NCBI GenBank assembly: GCA_014378155.1
Contig: JACMOF010000292.1
Location: 1-6,704 of the forward strand
DNA length: 6,704 bases
Reading direction: 5' to 3'
From: Caulobacter sp.
GTDB taxonomy: Bacteria; Pseudomonadota; Alphaproteobacteria; Caulobacterales; Caulobacteraceae
Positions 1 through 6,626 of this stretch are shown here, piece after piece. The position numbers were made by a program, and so were the translations under genes. The number at the start of each line of letters is the position of its first letter. The first letter of the stretch is position 1. The notes beneath the pieces are model-generated. The model had not been told where the DNA came from and did no database searches. It saw only the letters and a list, made by a program, of their open reading frames with translations.

Positions 1-12
1 GCGCGCATCTGA
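1..12 (+). CDS. Possible 3' end of an upstream gene (partial)
   Basis: The first four codons read Ala-Arg-Ile-stop (TGA at 10-12), and the glpX ribosome binding site follows about 40 bases later. This fits the last codons of a preceding gene on the same strand. In related alphaproteobacteria, as I recall, homoserine dehydrogenase (hom) often precedes glpX, so hom is the natural guess, but three residues cannot identify it. A 5-bp hairpin with a GAAAA loop (15-29) follows the stop and has no T tract. Confidence 0.25.
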   Translation, partial: ARI

Positions 13-65
13 GAACCGCGAAAAGCGGTCGGAAGTTCAAGCCTCGCATAGGCTGGGAGACGTTG

Positions 66-1019
<954 letters not shown>

Positions 1020-1078
1020 GCTTGGTTTTCGCGCGCCTTGTCGCGCGGGCGTCGCCCTTTTCAGGTCATAACCGCGCC

Positions 1079-1151
1079 GCCGCCGTTCGGCGGCTGAGCC
1101 GTCGTTGGCTCGCGTCTTCCCATTGACTAAGGTCGCGGCGAATCCCGCCGC
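1079..1151 (+). other. Three consecutive short hairpins between glpX and fbp
   Basis: The 147-base gap holds three perfect short inverted repeats in a row. The first is GCCGCC/GGCGGC (1079-1084 with 1089-1094, loop GTTC). The second is GAGCC/GGCTC (1096-1100 with 1107-1111, 6-base loop). The third is GCGGCG/CGCCGC (1135-1140 with 1146-1151, loop AATCC). The third ends 15 bases before the fbp start, just ahead of its ribosome binding site. None is followed by a T tract, so an intrinsic terminator is not supported. They could slow readthrough, stabilise mRNA ends or affect fbp translation. GC-rich DNA makes short stems common, so chance is a real alternative. Confidence 0.35.
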
Positions 1152-1166
1152 CATTCGAGGCCCTGC

Positions 1167-2138
1167 ATGACCACCCTGATCACCCTCGCCGACCATCTGG
1201 CCGCCGAGCGGACCGCCGACGACGCGGTCAAGGACGTGGTCGCCGCAGTCGCCGCCGCCTGCGTCCAGATCAGCAAGGTCGTGGCGTCCGGCGCGATCTC
1301 CGGCAGCCTCGGCGCGGCGGGCCAGATCAACGTCCAGGACGAGGAGCAGAAGAAGCTCGACATCATCACCAACGACATCTTGCGGGACGCCCTGAAGGCC
1401 TGCGCGCCGGTGGCGGGCCTGGCCTCGGAGGAACTGGAAGAGATCGAGACCACCGGCCGGGAAGGGGGCTTCCTGGTCACCTTTGATCCGCTGGACGGCT
1501 CCAGCAATATCGACGTCAATGTCTCGGTCGGCACGATCTTCTCGATCCTGCCCGCGCCGACGGCGGGCGTCCCGACCGAGGCCGACTTCCTGCAGCCCGG
1601 CCGCCAACAGGTGGCGGCCGGCTATGCCGTCTACGGCCCCCAGACCATGCTGGTGCTGACCCTGTCTACGGGTGTGACGGGCTTCACCCTCGATGCGGAC
1701 GGCGCCTGGCGGCTGACCCACGGCGACATCGTGATCCCCGCCGACACCGCCGAGTTCGCGATCAACATGTCCAATCAGCGCCACTGGGCGCAGCCGGTGC
1801 GGCGCTATATCGACGGCTGCCTGGCGGGCAAGCCGGGGCCGCGCGGCAAGAACTTCAACATGCGCTGGGTGGCCTCAATGGTCGCCGACGTCCACCGCAT
1901 CGCCATGCGCGGCGGCGTCTTCCTGTATCCCTGGGACGCCCGCGAGCCTGATAAACCGGGCAAGCTGCGCCTGCTCTACGAAGCCAACCCGATGTCGCTG
2001 ATCGTCGAGCGGGCCGGCGGCAAATCGACGCTCGACGGGGTCACGCCGATTCTGGACGTCCAGCCCACCAAGCTGCACCAGCGCGTGCCGGTGGTGCTGG
2101 GCTCGGCCAATGAAGTGGACCAGGTGGGGGCAGGGTAA
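1167..2138 (+). CDS. fbp: Class I fructose-1,6-bisphosphatase
   Basis: Same reaction as GlpX, fructose-1,6-bisphosphate to fructose-6-phosphate, but by the unrelated Mg-dependent class I enzyme of the inositol-phosphatase superfamily. The 323-residue protein carries the family signatures in order: SEE (87-89), [11 protein letters not shown] (106-116, metal ligands D107 and D110), [14 protein letters not shown] (phosphate-binding region, about 231-244), and [10 protein letters not shown] (266-275, with E272 as the expected metal ligand). The end, [11 protein letters not shown], is also typical. All catalytic acids I can place are intact and length is near the usual 330. ATG at 1167 has CGAGG (1156-1160) six bases upstream. 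I find no convincing promoter in the 147-base gap after glpX, so transcription with glpX is likely but unproven. In autotrophs class I enzymes often serve the Calvin cycle. No other Calvin-cycle gene is visible here, so gluconeogenesis is the simpler assumption. Confidence 0.95.
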   Translation: MTTLITLADHLAAERTADDAVKDVVAAVAAACVQISKVVASGAISGSLGAAGQINVQDEEQKKLDIITNDILRDALKACAPVAGLASEELEEIETTGREGGFLVTFDPLDGSSNIDVNVSVGTIFSILPAPTAGVPTEADFLQPGRQQVAAGYAVYGPQTMLVLTLSTGVTGFTLDADGAWRLTHGDIVIPADTAEFAINMSNQRHWAQPVRRYIDGCLAGKPGPRGKNFNMRWVASMVADVHRIAMRGGVFLYPWDAREPDKPGKLRLLYEANPMSLIVERAGGKSTLDGVTPILDVQPTKLHQRVPVVLGSANEVDQVGAG

Positions 2139-2153
2139 TCACCCGAGCCGGCC

Positions 2154-2217
2154 AAGAATCCCTCTCTCATGGAGAGAGGGAGGGGCCCGCCGCCGGAGGC
2201 GGTGGGAGGGTGAGAGG
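2154..2217 (+). repeat. Left unit of an inverted intergenic repeat pair
   Basis: A GC-rich structured repeat built of two adjacent hairpins. Hairpin 1 is a 9-bp stem CCCTCTCTC/GAGAGAGGG (2160-2168 with 2172-2180) with loop ATG. Hairpin 2 is CCCGCCGCC/GGCGGTGGG (2186-2194 with 2198-2206), with one G-T wobble and loop GGA. The unit ends GGGTGAGAGG at 2217. An inverted copy lies at 2378-2438. Aligned over 2160-2217, about 50 of 58 positions match, and the mismatches fall in the two hairpin apices. The arrangement is like REP elements (short palindromic intergenic repeats, often found as inverted pairs). Similar GC-rich repeats occur many times in Caulobacterales genomes as I recall; this was not checked. 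Confidence 0.8.
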
Positions 2218-2377
2218 CTACACTCTCTCCGATCGGAGCACGGCAAGTATCGTCCGCTGTGGCGCTGGGTCTGGCGAAGGTGGCGGTCGCTGGTAGCCGC
2301 ACCCATGGCGAGAGCTCGGGACTGACCCCTCGAGGTGTTCAACGGCAGAATTCCGGATTTTCTGGTTGGCGGCGAAA
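2218..2377. other. 160-base core between the two inverted repeats
   Basis: No supported gene. The frames open across it are short, lack convincing ribosome binding sites and run on into the repeats. One perfect 12-base palindrome, CTCCGATCGGAG, lies at 2227-2238, next to the left repeat. No promoter or RNA gene is recognised. It may be the non-coding interior of a small non-autonomous element bounded by the two repeats, or ordinary spacer. Confidence 0.4.
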
Positions 2378-2438
2378 CCTCTCACCCTCCCACCGCTTCG
2401 CGGCGGGCCCCTCCCTCTCTCAAAAAGAGAGGGTTCTT
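2378..2438 (-). repeat. Right unit of the inverted intergenic repeat pair
   Basis: Inverted copy of the unit at 2154-2217. Read on the minus strand it has the same order: AAGAA, hairpin 1 (stem CCCTCTCT/AGAGAGGG, 2426-2433 with 2413-2420), then hairpin 2 (CCCGCCGC/GCGGTGGG with a GAA loop), ending GGGTGAGAGG. Compared with the left unit, both stems are kept while loop 1 (TTTTG against ATG, with its closing pair) and loop 2 (GAA against GGA, with its closing pair) differ. Differences confined to loops suggest that the folded form is what is kept. An RNA crossing both units could alternatively form one long imperfect stem of about 55 pairs with a 160-base loop. Confidence 0.8.
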
Positions 2439-2439
2439 T
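2413..2439 (+). terminator. Possible intrinsic terminator within the right repeat
   Basis: An 8-bp stem CCCTCTCT/AGAGAGGG with loop CAAAA is followed on the plus strand by the T-rich tail TTCTTT (2434-2439). This would act on transcripts coming from fbp. The tail is interrupted by a C and the stem is only moderately GC-rich, so the call is tentative. The mirror hairpin of the left unit faces outward on the minus strand, with tail ATTCTT. Confidence 0.35.
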
Positions 2440-2527
2440 CGCTGCGTCCGCGCCTGACGCACCGCCGCCCTATCTTCCGTCGTCGCGCCACATGGAGCGA
2501 ATCCGTCAAAGTGGGTAGGCTTGGAGC

Positions 2528-2584
2528 ATGACCAAGAACGTCCAGAACGCTCATTCCAGCCGCTTCCCCGCGCGGGAGGCCTGA
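2528..2584 (+). CDS. 18-codon leader frame upstream of recJ
   Basis: ATG at 2528 opens an 18-residue frame, MTKNVQNAHSSRFPAREA, that ends at TGA 2582-2584, 3 bases before the recJ ATG and in the same reading frame. A purine-rich TTGGAG lies directly before the ATG (2521-2526), which is too close to be an ideal ribosome binding site; AGG at 2517-2519 is another weak candidate. The last codons overlap the recJ ribosome binding site (GGGAGG, 2574-2579), so a ribosome translating it would pass over and stop beside the recJ start. It could be a coupling leader, or a chance frame. The residues show no attenuator-like run of one amino acid. Function unknown. Confidence 0.3.
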   Translation: MTKNVQNAHSSRFPAREA

Positions 2585-2587
2585 GCC

Positions 2588-4405
2588 ATGGCCGACGGCG
2601 CCGCCGCCCCTATCGACACCGCCCATTTCCTCGACGTCTCCCGATCGCTGAGCGGCCGGGCCTGGCGCGAGCGGCCGGGCGATGCCGCCGCAGCGCGCAG
2701 CCACCAGCAGGTCCACGGCCTGTCCGAGCCCCTGGCCCGGGCCCTGGCCTCGCGCGGGATCGGGGTCGATCACGCCGAACACTATCTGCGGCCCACCCTG
2801 AAGGCGCTGTTCCCCGACCCCTCCAGCTTCACCGACATGGATGTGGCGGCGACGATCCTGATCGACGCCTTGGAGCGCGGCCGTTCGACCATGGTGTTCG
2901 CCGACTATGACGTCGACGGCGCCACCAGCGCCGCCCAGTTGGTGCGGTGGTTTCGGCACATGGGCGTCGAGCTGCCGATCTATATTCCCGACCGCCTGAC
3001 CGAGGGCTACGGCCCCAGTCCCGCGGCCTTCAAGACCATCCGCGACACCGGCGCCGAGTTGGTCGTCACGCTGGACTGCGGCGCGGCGGCCTATGACGCC
3101 ATCGCCAGCGCCGCCACCATCGGCCTGGAAGTGGTGGTGATTGATCACCACCTGATGCGCGAGGACCCGCCGGCCGCCGCCGCCGTGGTCAATCCCAACC
3201 GGCCGGGTTGCCAGAGCGGGCAGGGGGTGCTGGCCGCCGCTGGCGTGACCTTCGTGCTGCTGGTGGCGCTCAACCGCGAGGCCCGCAAGCGCGGCCTGTT
3301 CAGCGAAGACCGTCCCGAGCCCGACCTGCGCCAATGGCTCGACCTGGTGGCCATGGGTGAGGTCTGCGACGTCACTCAGTTGGTCGGTTTCAATCGCGCC
3401 CTGACGACCCTGGGCCTGCGCACCATGTCCAGCTGGGGCAACCCCGGCCTCAAGGCCCTGTTCGAGGTGGGCAAGGGTTCCGGCCCCGCCTCGGTGTTCC
3501 ATGCCGGCTTCATCCTGGGGCCGCGCATCAACGCCGGCGGCCGGATCGGACGTTCGGATCTCGGCGCGCGCCTGCTGTCTACGGACGACCCCGAAGAGGC
3601 CCGGATGCTGGCCGAGGAGCTGGACGGCCTCAACACCGAGCGCAAGGCGGTCGAGGCCGGCGTGGTCGAGGAGGCCGCCGCGGTTCTCGAGCGCGGCAGC
3701 AACTTCAATCACGACGCTCCGGTCATCGTGGTGGCGGGGGAGGGGTGGCACCCCGGCGTCATCGGCATCGTCGCCGGGCGCCTGCGCGAGCGCTATCGCA
3801 AGCCGGTGGTGGTGATCGGCATCGACCGCGCCGCCAATGTCGGCAAGGGCTCGGGCCGCTCGCAGCCCGGCGTCAATCTCGGCGCGGCGATCCAGGCCGC
3901 CTTCGAGGCGGGCTTGCTGATGGCCGGCGGCGGCCACGCCATGGCCGCGGGCCTGTCGATGCGCCCCGACGCCATCCCCGAATTCCGCGCTTTTCTCGAA
4001 GAGCGCCTGGCCAGCGAGATGGACGCCGTGGGCGTCGAGGGCGTGGATATCGACGCCCTGGTTCAGCCGCGCGCCGCCAACCGCGCCCTGTGGACCGAAT
4101 TTCAGCAGATGGCGCCGTTCGGTCCTGGCAATCCCGAGCCGATGTTCGCCCTGGCCGGCGTGCGCCCCGAGCGGGCGATGGCGATGAAGGGGGGGCACGT
4201 CCGCATGGATCTGGTCGGACCGTCGGGCGACCGAATCAAGGCCATCGCCTGGCGCTGCGCCGAGACCGATCTGGGCCGGCGCCTTCTGGCGGGCGGCGGC
4301 GCCCTGCATGTGGTCGGTCGTCTGAAACCGGACGATTATATGGGCCGCGAAGGGGTGCAACTGGAGATCGAGGACGCCGCCGACCCCCGCATGCGCACCG
4401 CTTGA
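2588..4405 (+). CDS. recJ: Single-stranded-DNA-specific exonuclease RecJ
   Basis: Degrades single-stranded DNA 5' to 3' in RecF-pathway recombination, mismatch repair and base excision repair, acting in the cytoplasm with a Mn/Mg two-metal centre. The 605-residue protein has the DHH phosphoesterase core first: ADYDVDG (105-111, D106/D108/D110), TLDCG (161-165, D163) and VVIDHHL (183-189, D186-H187-H188), then the INAGGRIG region (314-321). The DHHA1 domain follows, with WHPGVIGIVAGRL, GSGRS and GGGHAMAAG (447-455). Last is the RecJ OB-like domain, with PFGPGNPEP. All motifs are intact and length is close to the usual 560-610. ATG at 2588 has GGGAGG (2574-2579) eight bases upstream. The frame upstream is closed by TGA 2582-2584. 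An uninterrupted antisense frame covers most of the gene, which I treat as a GC artefact. Confidence 0.96.
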   Translation: MADGAAAPIDTAHFLDVSRSLSGRAWRERPGDAAAARSHQQVHGLSEPLARALASRGIGVDHAEHYLRPTLKALFPDPSSFTDMDVAATILIDALERGRSTMVFADYDVDGATSAAQLVRWFRHMGVELPIYIPDRLTEGYGPSPAAFKTIRDTGAELVVTLDCGAAAYDAIASAATIGLEVVVIDHHLMREDPPAAAAVVNPNRPGCQSGQGVLAAAGVTFVLLVALNREARKRGLFSEDRPEPDLRQWLDLVAMGEVCDVTQLVGFNRALTTLGLRTMSSWGNPGLKALFEVGKGSGPASVFHAGFILGPRINAGGRIGRSDLGARLLSTDDPEEARMLAEELDGLNTERKAVEAGVVEEAAAVLERGSNFNHDAPVIVVAGEGWHPGVIGIVAGRLRERYRKPVVVIGIDRAANVGKGSGRSQPGVNLGAAIQAAFEAGLLMAGGGHAMAAGLSMRPDAIPEFRAFLEERLASEMDAVGVEGVDIDALVQPRAANRALWTEFQQMAPFGPGNPEPMFALAGVRPERAMAMKGGHVRMDLVGPSGDRIKAIAWRCAETDLGRRLLAGGGALHVVGRLKPDDYMGREGVQLEIEDAADPRMRTA

Positions 4406-4424
4406 AAAAACTACACCGGGTCGC

Positions 4425-4453
4425 TTGCGCCTCGGGGGGAAGCTTTGTATATC
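4425..4453 (+). promoter_or_regulatory. Sigma-70-type promoter for the tRNA-Glu pair
   Basis: TTGCGC (4425-4430), a 17-base spacer, then TATATC (4448-4453), which fits the TANAWC core of the Caulobacter housekeeping -10 element. The expected start, near 4460, leaves about 15 bases of leader before the mature tRNA at 4475. It lies just downstream of the recJ stop. A similarly spaced pair precedes tRNA-Pro, which supports both calls. Confidence 0.6.
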
Positions 4454-4474
4454 GCCTGCTCTTCGCGGCCACGT

Positions 4475-4549
4475 GGTCCCTTCGTCTATCGGTTAGGACG
4501 CCAGATTTTCATTCTGGAGAGAGGGGTTCGACTCCCCTAGGGACTACCA
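4475..4549 (+). tRNA. tRNA-Glu (anticodon TTC), copy 1
   Basis: A 75-base tRNA with the complete cloverleaf. The acceptor stem is GGTCCCT/AGGGACT, with a G1-U72 wobble at the tip. The anticodon stem is CCAGA/TCTGG (4501-4505 and 4513-4517) around loop TTTTCAT, with anticodon TTC at 4508-4510 and A37. The T arm has the GGTTCGA core and a CCCC 3' strand. Discriminator A73 (4546) is followed by encoded CCA (4547-4549). It decodes GAA and, by wobble, GAG. Identical in sequence to the copy 129 bases downstream, and probably co-transcribed with it. Confidence 0.97.
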
Positions 4550-4584
4550 CCGCCAAGCCTACTTAGACTTTACATGCGAATACC

Positions 4585-4599
4585 CGCCTGATGCAGGCG
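4585..4599 (+). other. Small hairpin just before the second tRNA-Glu
   Basis: CGCCTG/CAGGCG with loop ATG, ending 4 bases before the mature 5' end of the second tRNA-Glu. No T tract follows. It may help present the precursor for end processing, or be incidental. The rest of the 54-base spacer between the two tRNAs shows no clear second promoter. Confidence 0.3.
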
Positions 4600-4603
4600 C
4601 CGT

Positions 4604-4678
4604 GGTCCCTTCGTCTATCGGTTAGGACGCCAGATTTTCATTCTGGAGAGAGGGGTTCGACTCCCCTAGGGACTACCA
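4604..4678 (+). tRNA. tRNA-Glu (anticodon TTC), copy 2
   Basis: Base-for-base identical to the tRNA at 4475-4549, with anticodon TTC at 4637-4639, discriminator A73 and encoded CCA. Identity extends slightly beyond the gene: 4472-4551 and 4601-4680 match over 80 bases, then flanking sequence diverges at once. This fits a tandem duplication kept identical by gene conversion, or a recent duplication with diverged flanks. The open frames that run through both tRNAs are not genes. Confidence 0.97.
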
Positions 4679-4712
4679 CCACGACCATCACCCAGGTTTA
4701 TGTCGGTTTTGA

Positions 4713-4735
4713 AGCCGCGACGAAATGTCGCGGCT
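4713..4735 (+). promoter_or_regulatory. Strong hairpin between tRNA-Glu and the cold-shock gene
   Basis: A perfect 9-bp stem AGCCGCGAC/GTCGCGGCT with loop GAAAT, 34 bases after the second tRNA and 113 bases before the cold-shock start. The plus strand after it reads GTCACCTG, with no T tract, so it is not a standard intrinsic terminator. It could terminate weakly, mark the tRNA precursor 3' end, or form part of a structured leader of the cold-shock mRNA. Structured leaders of this kind regulate E. coli cspA. Confidence 0.5.
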
Positions 4736-4768
4736 GTCACCTGATGGGCAATCCCCCTCAATTGGTTA

Positions 4769-4775
4769 TTGACGG
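4769..4775 (+). promoter_or_regulatory. Possible -35 element for the cold-shock gene
   Basis: TTGACGG matches the Caulobacter -35 consensus TTGACGS exactly and lies 73 bases before the cold-shock start codon. No good -10 (TANAWC) appears at 15-19 bases; the sequence there is around GAACAGTG. Either the promoter depends on another factor or the match is chance. Confidence 0.25.
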
Positions 4776-4848
4776 CTCTCCTTACGCGAGAACAGTGTTA
4801 TTCAGTGGTGCTCGCCCCTTGGCTGTTTGGGTGGGCCAGAGGGGCGGA

Positions 4849-5457
4849 ATGTCTGGTTTCGATTTCGAAGCATCGGGATCGCACGAGGAATTCGTGCGGA
4901 TCAGCGGGCGCGTGAAGTGGTTTGATACGGGCAAGGGTTACGGTTTCATCGTGCCCGACGATCCGGGTCAGACCGGCCTGAAGGACGTGCTGCTGCACGT
5001 CACCTCGCTGCGCAACTGCGGGCGGGAGTCGGCGCTCGAGGGCGCGGTGATCGTTTGCGACGTGGTCAAGCGCCCCAAGGGCTGGCAGGTTTCGGAGGTG
5101 GTCGACCTGGACGAAAGCGCCGCCAGCGACTCCATAGAGCGTCCCAAGCGGCCGTTCGGCGACGCCGGCATGGGCTTGCGCCGCGAGCGCGACAGCTTCC
5201 GACCGGGCATCGACAGCGGGCGTCAAGCGCTGGAGCCTGTCGGACCGGCCGAGCGCGCCAAGGTGAAATGGTTCAACCGCACCAAGGGTTACGGCTTCGT
5301 GGTTCGCGACGGCCAGCCTGGCGATATCTTCGTGCATATCGAGACCCTGCGTCGCGGCGGCCTTGAAGACCTCCAGCCCGGTGAAGACGTGATGGTGCGC
5401 TTCGCCGATGGACCTAAGGGCCTGGTCGTCGCCGAGATCACCGCCGCCGACGACTGA
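4849..5457 (+). CDS. Two-domain cold-shock protein (CspC/CspD type of Caulobacter)
   Basis: Small nucleic-acid-binding protein expected to melt RNA structure or bind single-stranded DNA/RNA in the cytoplasm. The 202 residues hold two cold-shock domains. Domain 1 (about 16-86) has [16 protein letters not shown] (RNP1 at 29-35) and VLLHVT (RNP2). Domain 2 (about 134-198) has [16 protein letters not shown] (RNP1 at 146-152) and IFVHIE (RNP2). A charged, Arg/Pro-rich linker (about 88-133) joins them. Caulobacter crescentus has such double-domain proteins, reported as stationary-phase rather than cold induced; that this gene behaves likewise is inference. ATG 4849 follows GAGGGG (4839-4844). The frame stays open upstream through a tRNA, and ATG 4744 is in frame but has no ribosome binding site and would add residues unrelated to the family. 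Which paralogue this is cannot be decided here. Confidence 0.92.
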   Translation: MSGFDFEASGSHEEFVRISGRVKWFDTGKGYGFIVPDDPGQTGLKDVLLHVTSLRNCGRESALEGAVIVCDVVKRPKGWQVSEVVDLDESAASDSIERPKRPFGDAGMGLRRERDSFRPGIDSGRQALEPVGPAERAKVKWFNRTKGYGFVVRDGQPGDIFVHIETLRRGGLEDLQPGEDVMVRFADGPKGLVVAEITAADD

Positions 5458-5553
5458 CAGGGCGGCCACGTTTTCGCCATCGCGTGCAGCGTCCTATTAG
5501 GACATGTCGCGAGAACGGCTTGGCGAGATATCCAACGAGATGGGCAAGGCGTG

Positions 5554-6072
5554 ATGACGACTCTGGGACGACGGGTTCCGGGACGGCAGGTCATCGTCCT
5601 GATGTTGCTCGGCGTGGCCTTGGTGGCCGCGCCCGCCGAGGCCTTCCAGGCCAAGCCCAGGCCGGCCGGCGTCGCCGGCAAGCCCACCAGCAGGCTCGAC
5701 ACCGTCGAAATCCGGACCAGGCGGGGTTCGGCCAAGTTCACGGTCGAGCTGGCCGTCAGCCGCGCCGAACAAGAGCGGGGGCTGATGTTCCGCAAGTCCC
5801 TGGCGCTCGATCGCGGGATGCTGTTTCCGTATAACCCGCCCCAGCGGGCGGCCTTCTGGATGAAGAACACCCTGATCCCGCTCGACATCATCTATATCGC
5901 GCCCAATGGCCGGGTGCTGTCGATCGCCCGCAACGCCGTGCCGCACGATGAGACTCCGCTGCCGTCCGGGGGCGTGATCGGCGGTGTGCTGGAAATCCCG
6001 GGCGGCCGCGCGGCCCAGCTGGGCATCCTGCCCGGCGATCGAGTGCTCAACAAAATCTTCCCGAAAGGCTGA
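5554..6072 (+). CDS. Exported DUF192 family protein
   Basis: Function of the family is unsettled; it is a small beta-rich domain found in bacteria and archaea. The 172-residue precursor starts with a signal peptide: basic GRRVPGRQ, hydrophobic core VIVLMLLGVALVA (13-25), and a probable cleavage after AEA (30). The mature protein is therefore likely periplasmic. The DUF192 domain covers about 50-170, with RGLMFR (75-80), RGMLF (87-91), FWMKNTLIPLDI (101-112) and LGILPGDRV (156-164). Length is typical for an exported member. ATG 5554 is preferred over GTG 5551, because AAGG (5546-5549) lies 4 bases before the ATG and only 1 before the GTG. The 96-base gap after the cold-shock gene has a small hairpin GTCCT/AGGAC (5491-5503) and no convincing promoter. 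No neighbour suggests a partner. Confidence 0.9.
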   Translation: MTTLGRRVPGRQVIVLMLLGVALVAAPAEAFQAKPRPAGVAGKPTSRLDTVEIRTRRGSAKFTVELAVSRAEQERGLMFRKSLALDRGMLFPYNPPQRAAFWMKNTLIPLDIIYIAPNGRVLSIARNAVPHDETPLPSGGVIGGVLEIPGGRAAQLGILPGDRVLNKIFPKG

Positions 6073-6100
6073 GTTCCGCCGGAAACCGTGCTCGGATGCG

Positions 6101-6129
6101 TTGCTCCGCGCGACGAAGCCCTGTAGAGC
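6101..6129 (+). promoter_or_regulatory. Promoter for tRNA-Pro
   Basis: TTGCTC (6101-6106), a 17-base spacer and TAGAGC (6124-6129), one mismatch from TANAWC. The mature tRNA begins 18 bases after the -10, so transcription should start near 6136. Layout parallels the promoter before the tRNA-Glu pair. Confidence 0.5.
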
Positions 6130-6147
6130 ACGCGCCTGCCGGTGTTC

Positions 6148-6224
<77 letters not shown>

Positions 6225-6266
6225 CCGCAGGCCCTTTTTGGGTGATAGACCGACCTGGAGAGGCTC

Positions 6267-6572
6267 ATGCTCGCGCGCATCTACCGCCCCGCCAAGACCG
6301 CCATGCAGTCCGGTAAGGCCAAGACCACGCATTGGGTGCTGGAGTTCGAACCGGCCTCGGCCAGACGGTCCGACCCGCTGATGGGCTGGACCCAGTCGAG
6401 CGATATGAACGGTCAGGTCCGCCTCGACTTCGAGACCCGCGAAGAGGCCGTGGCCTACGCCCAGCGTCACGAAATCTCGTTCCAGCTGTTCGAGCCCAAG
6501 ACGCCCAGGCGGATCATCAAGGCCTACGCGGACAACTTCGCCGCCGGCCGTCGCCAGCCCTGGACGCACTAG
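6267..6572 (+). CDS. NDUFS4-like accessory subunit of NADH dehydrogenase (complex I)
   Basis: Homologue of the mitochondrial 18-kDa complex I subunit NDUFS4 (Pfam family 'ETC complex I subunit conserved region'), restricted in bacteria largely to alphaproteobacteria. It is expected to sit on the cytoplasmic peripheral arm and stabilise the NADH-oxidising module. The 101-residue protein shows the family pattern: ARIYRPAKTAMQSGKAKT (3-20), W23, DPLMGW (36-41) followed by TQSSD, then LDFETREEAVAYAQRH, and a C-terminal KAYADNF. No signal peptide or membrane segment is seen. It lacks the mitochondrial import extension, as expected, and matches the mature core. ATG 6267 follows GGAGAGG (6257-6263). 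It lies between tRNA-Pro and tRNA-Arg, away from any nuo gene in this window. Confidence 0.9.
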   Translation: MLARIYRPAKTAMQSGKAKTTHWVLEFEPASARRSDPLMGWTQSSDMNGQVRLDFETREEAVAYAQRHEISFQLFEPKTPRRIIKAYADNFAAGRRQPWTH

Positions 6573-6593
6573 GCTTTCCGCCTCAACATTTCC

Positions 6594-6616
6594 GCCCGAA
6601 GACCACGAAGTCGGGC
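6594..6616 (+). other. Hairpin between the complex I gene and tRNA-Arg
   Basis: GCCCGA/TCGGGC with an 11-base loop, 21 bases after the stop codon and 10 bases before tRNA-Arg. It has no T tract after it, so is not an intrinsic terminator. No separate tRNA-Arg promoter is visible in the 54-base gap, so the tRNA may be processed from a shared transcript. Confidence 0.3.
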
Positions 6617-6626
6617 CTCAAGGTCC

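Noticed and set aside
1123..1151. TTGACT at 1123-1128 as a -35 element for fbp.
   Set aside because: The sequence 15-19 bases downstream is CCGCCGCC-like and contains no -10 resembling TANAWC.
2110..2342. Short frames on both strands in the fbp-recJ gap.
   Set aside because: They run through the inverted repeats, lack ribosome binding sites and encode Arg/Ser/Pro-rich low-complexity peptides.
2454..2476. CTGACG and TATCTT as a recJ promoter.
   Set aside because: The two boxes are only 11 bases apart, too close for a sigma-70-type promoter.
2420..4360. A 646-codon open frame on the minus strand covering almost all of recJ and part of the upstream repeat.
   Set aside because: Its product is low-complexity and rich in Gly, Ala, His, Gln and Arg, with no recognisable domain. 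recJ on the other strand has every family motif. Long stop-free antisense frames are expected in GC-rich genes with G/C third positions.
4591..4848. Upstream extension of the cold-shock gene through the second tRNA-Glu (ATG 4591 or 4744).
   Set aside because: The extension translates tRNA sequence, has no ribosome binding site, and ATG 4849 has one and gives the usual family length.
5471..5500. TTTCGC-N17-TATTAG as a promoter for the DUF192 gene.
   Set aside because: The -35 match is poor and the -10 overlaps a small palindrome GTCCTATTAGGAC; not enough to call.
6225..6245. CCC-TTTTT-GGG after tRNA-Pro as an intrinsic terminator.
   Set aside because: The stem is only 3 pairs and the T run would be its loop, not its tail.
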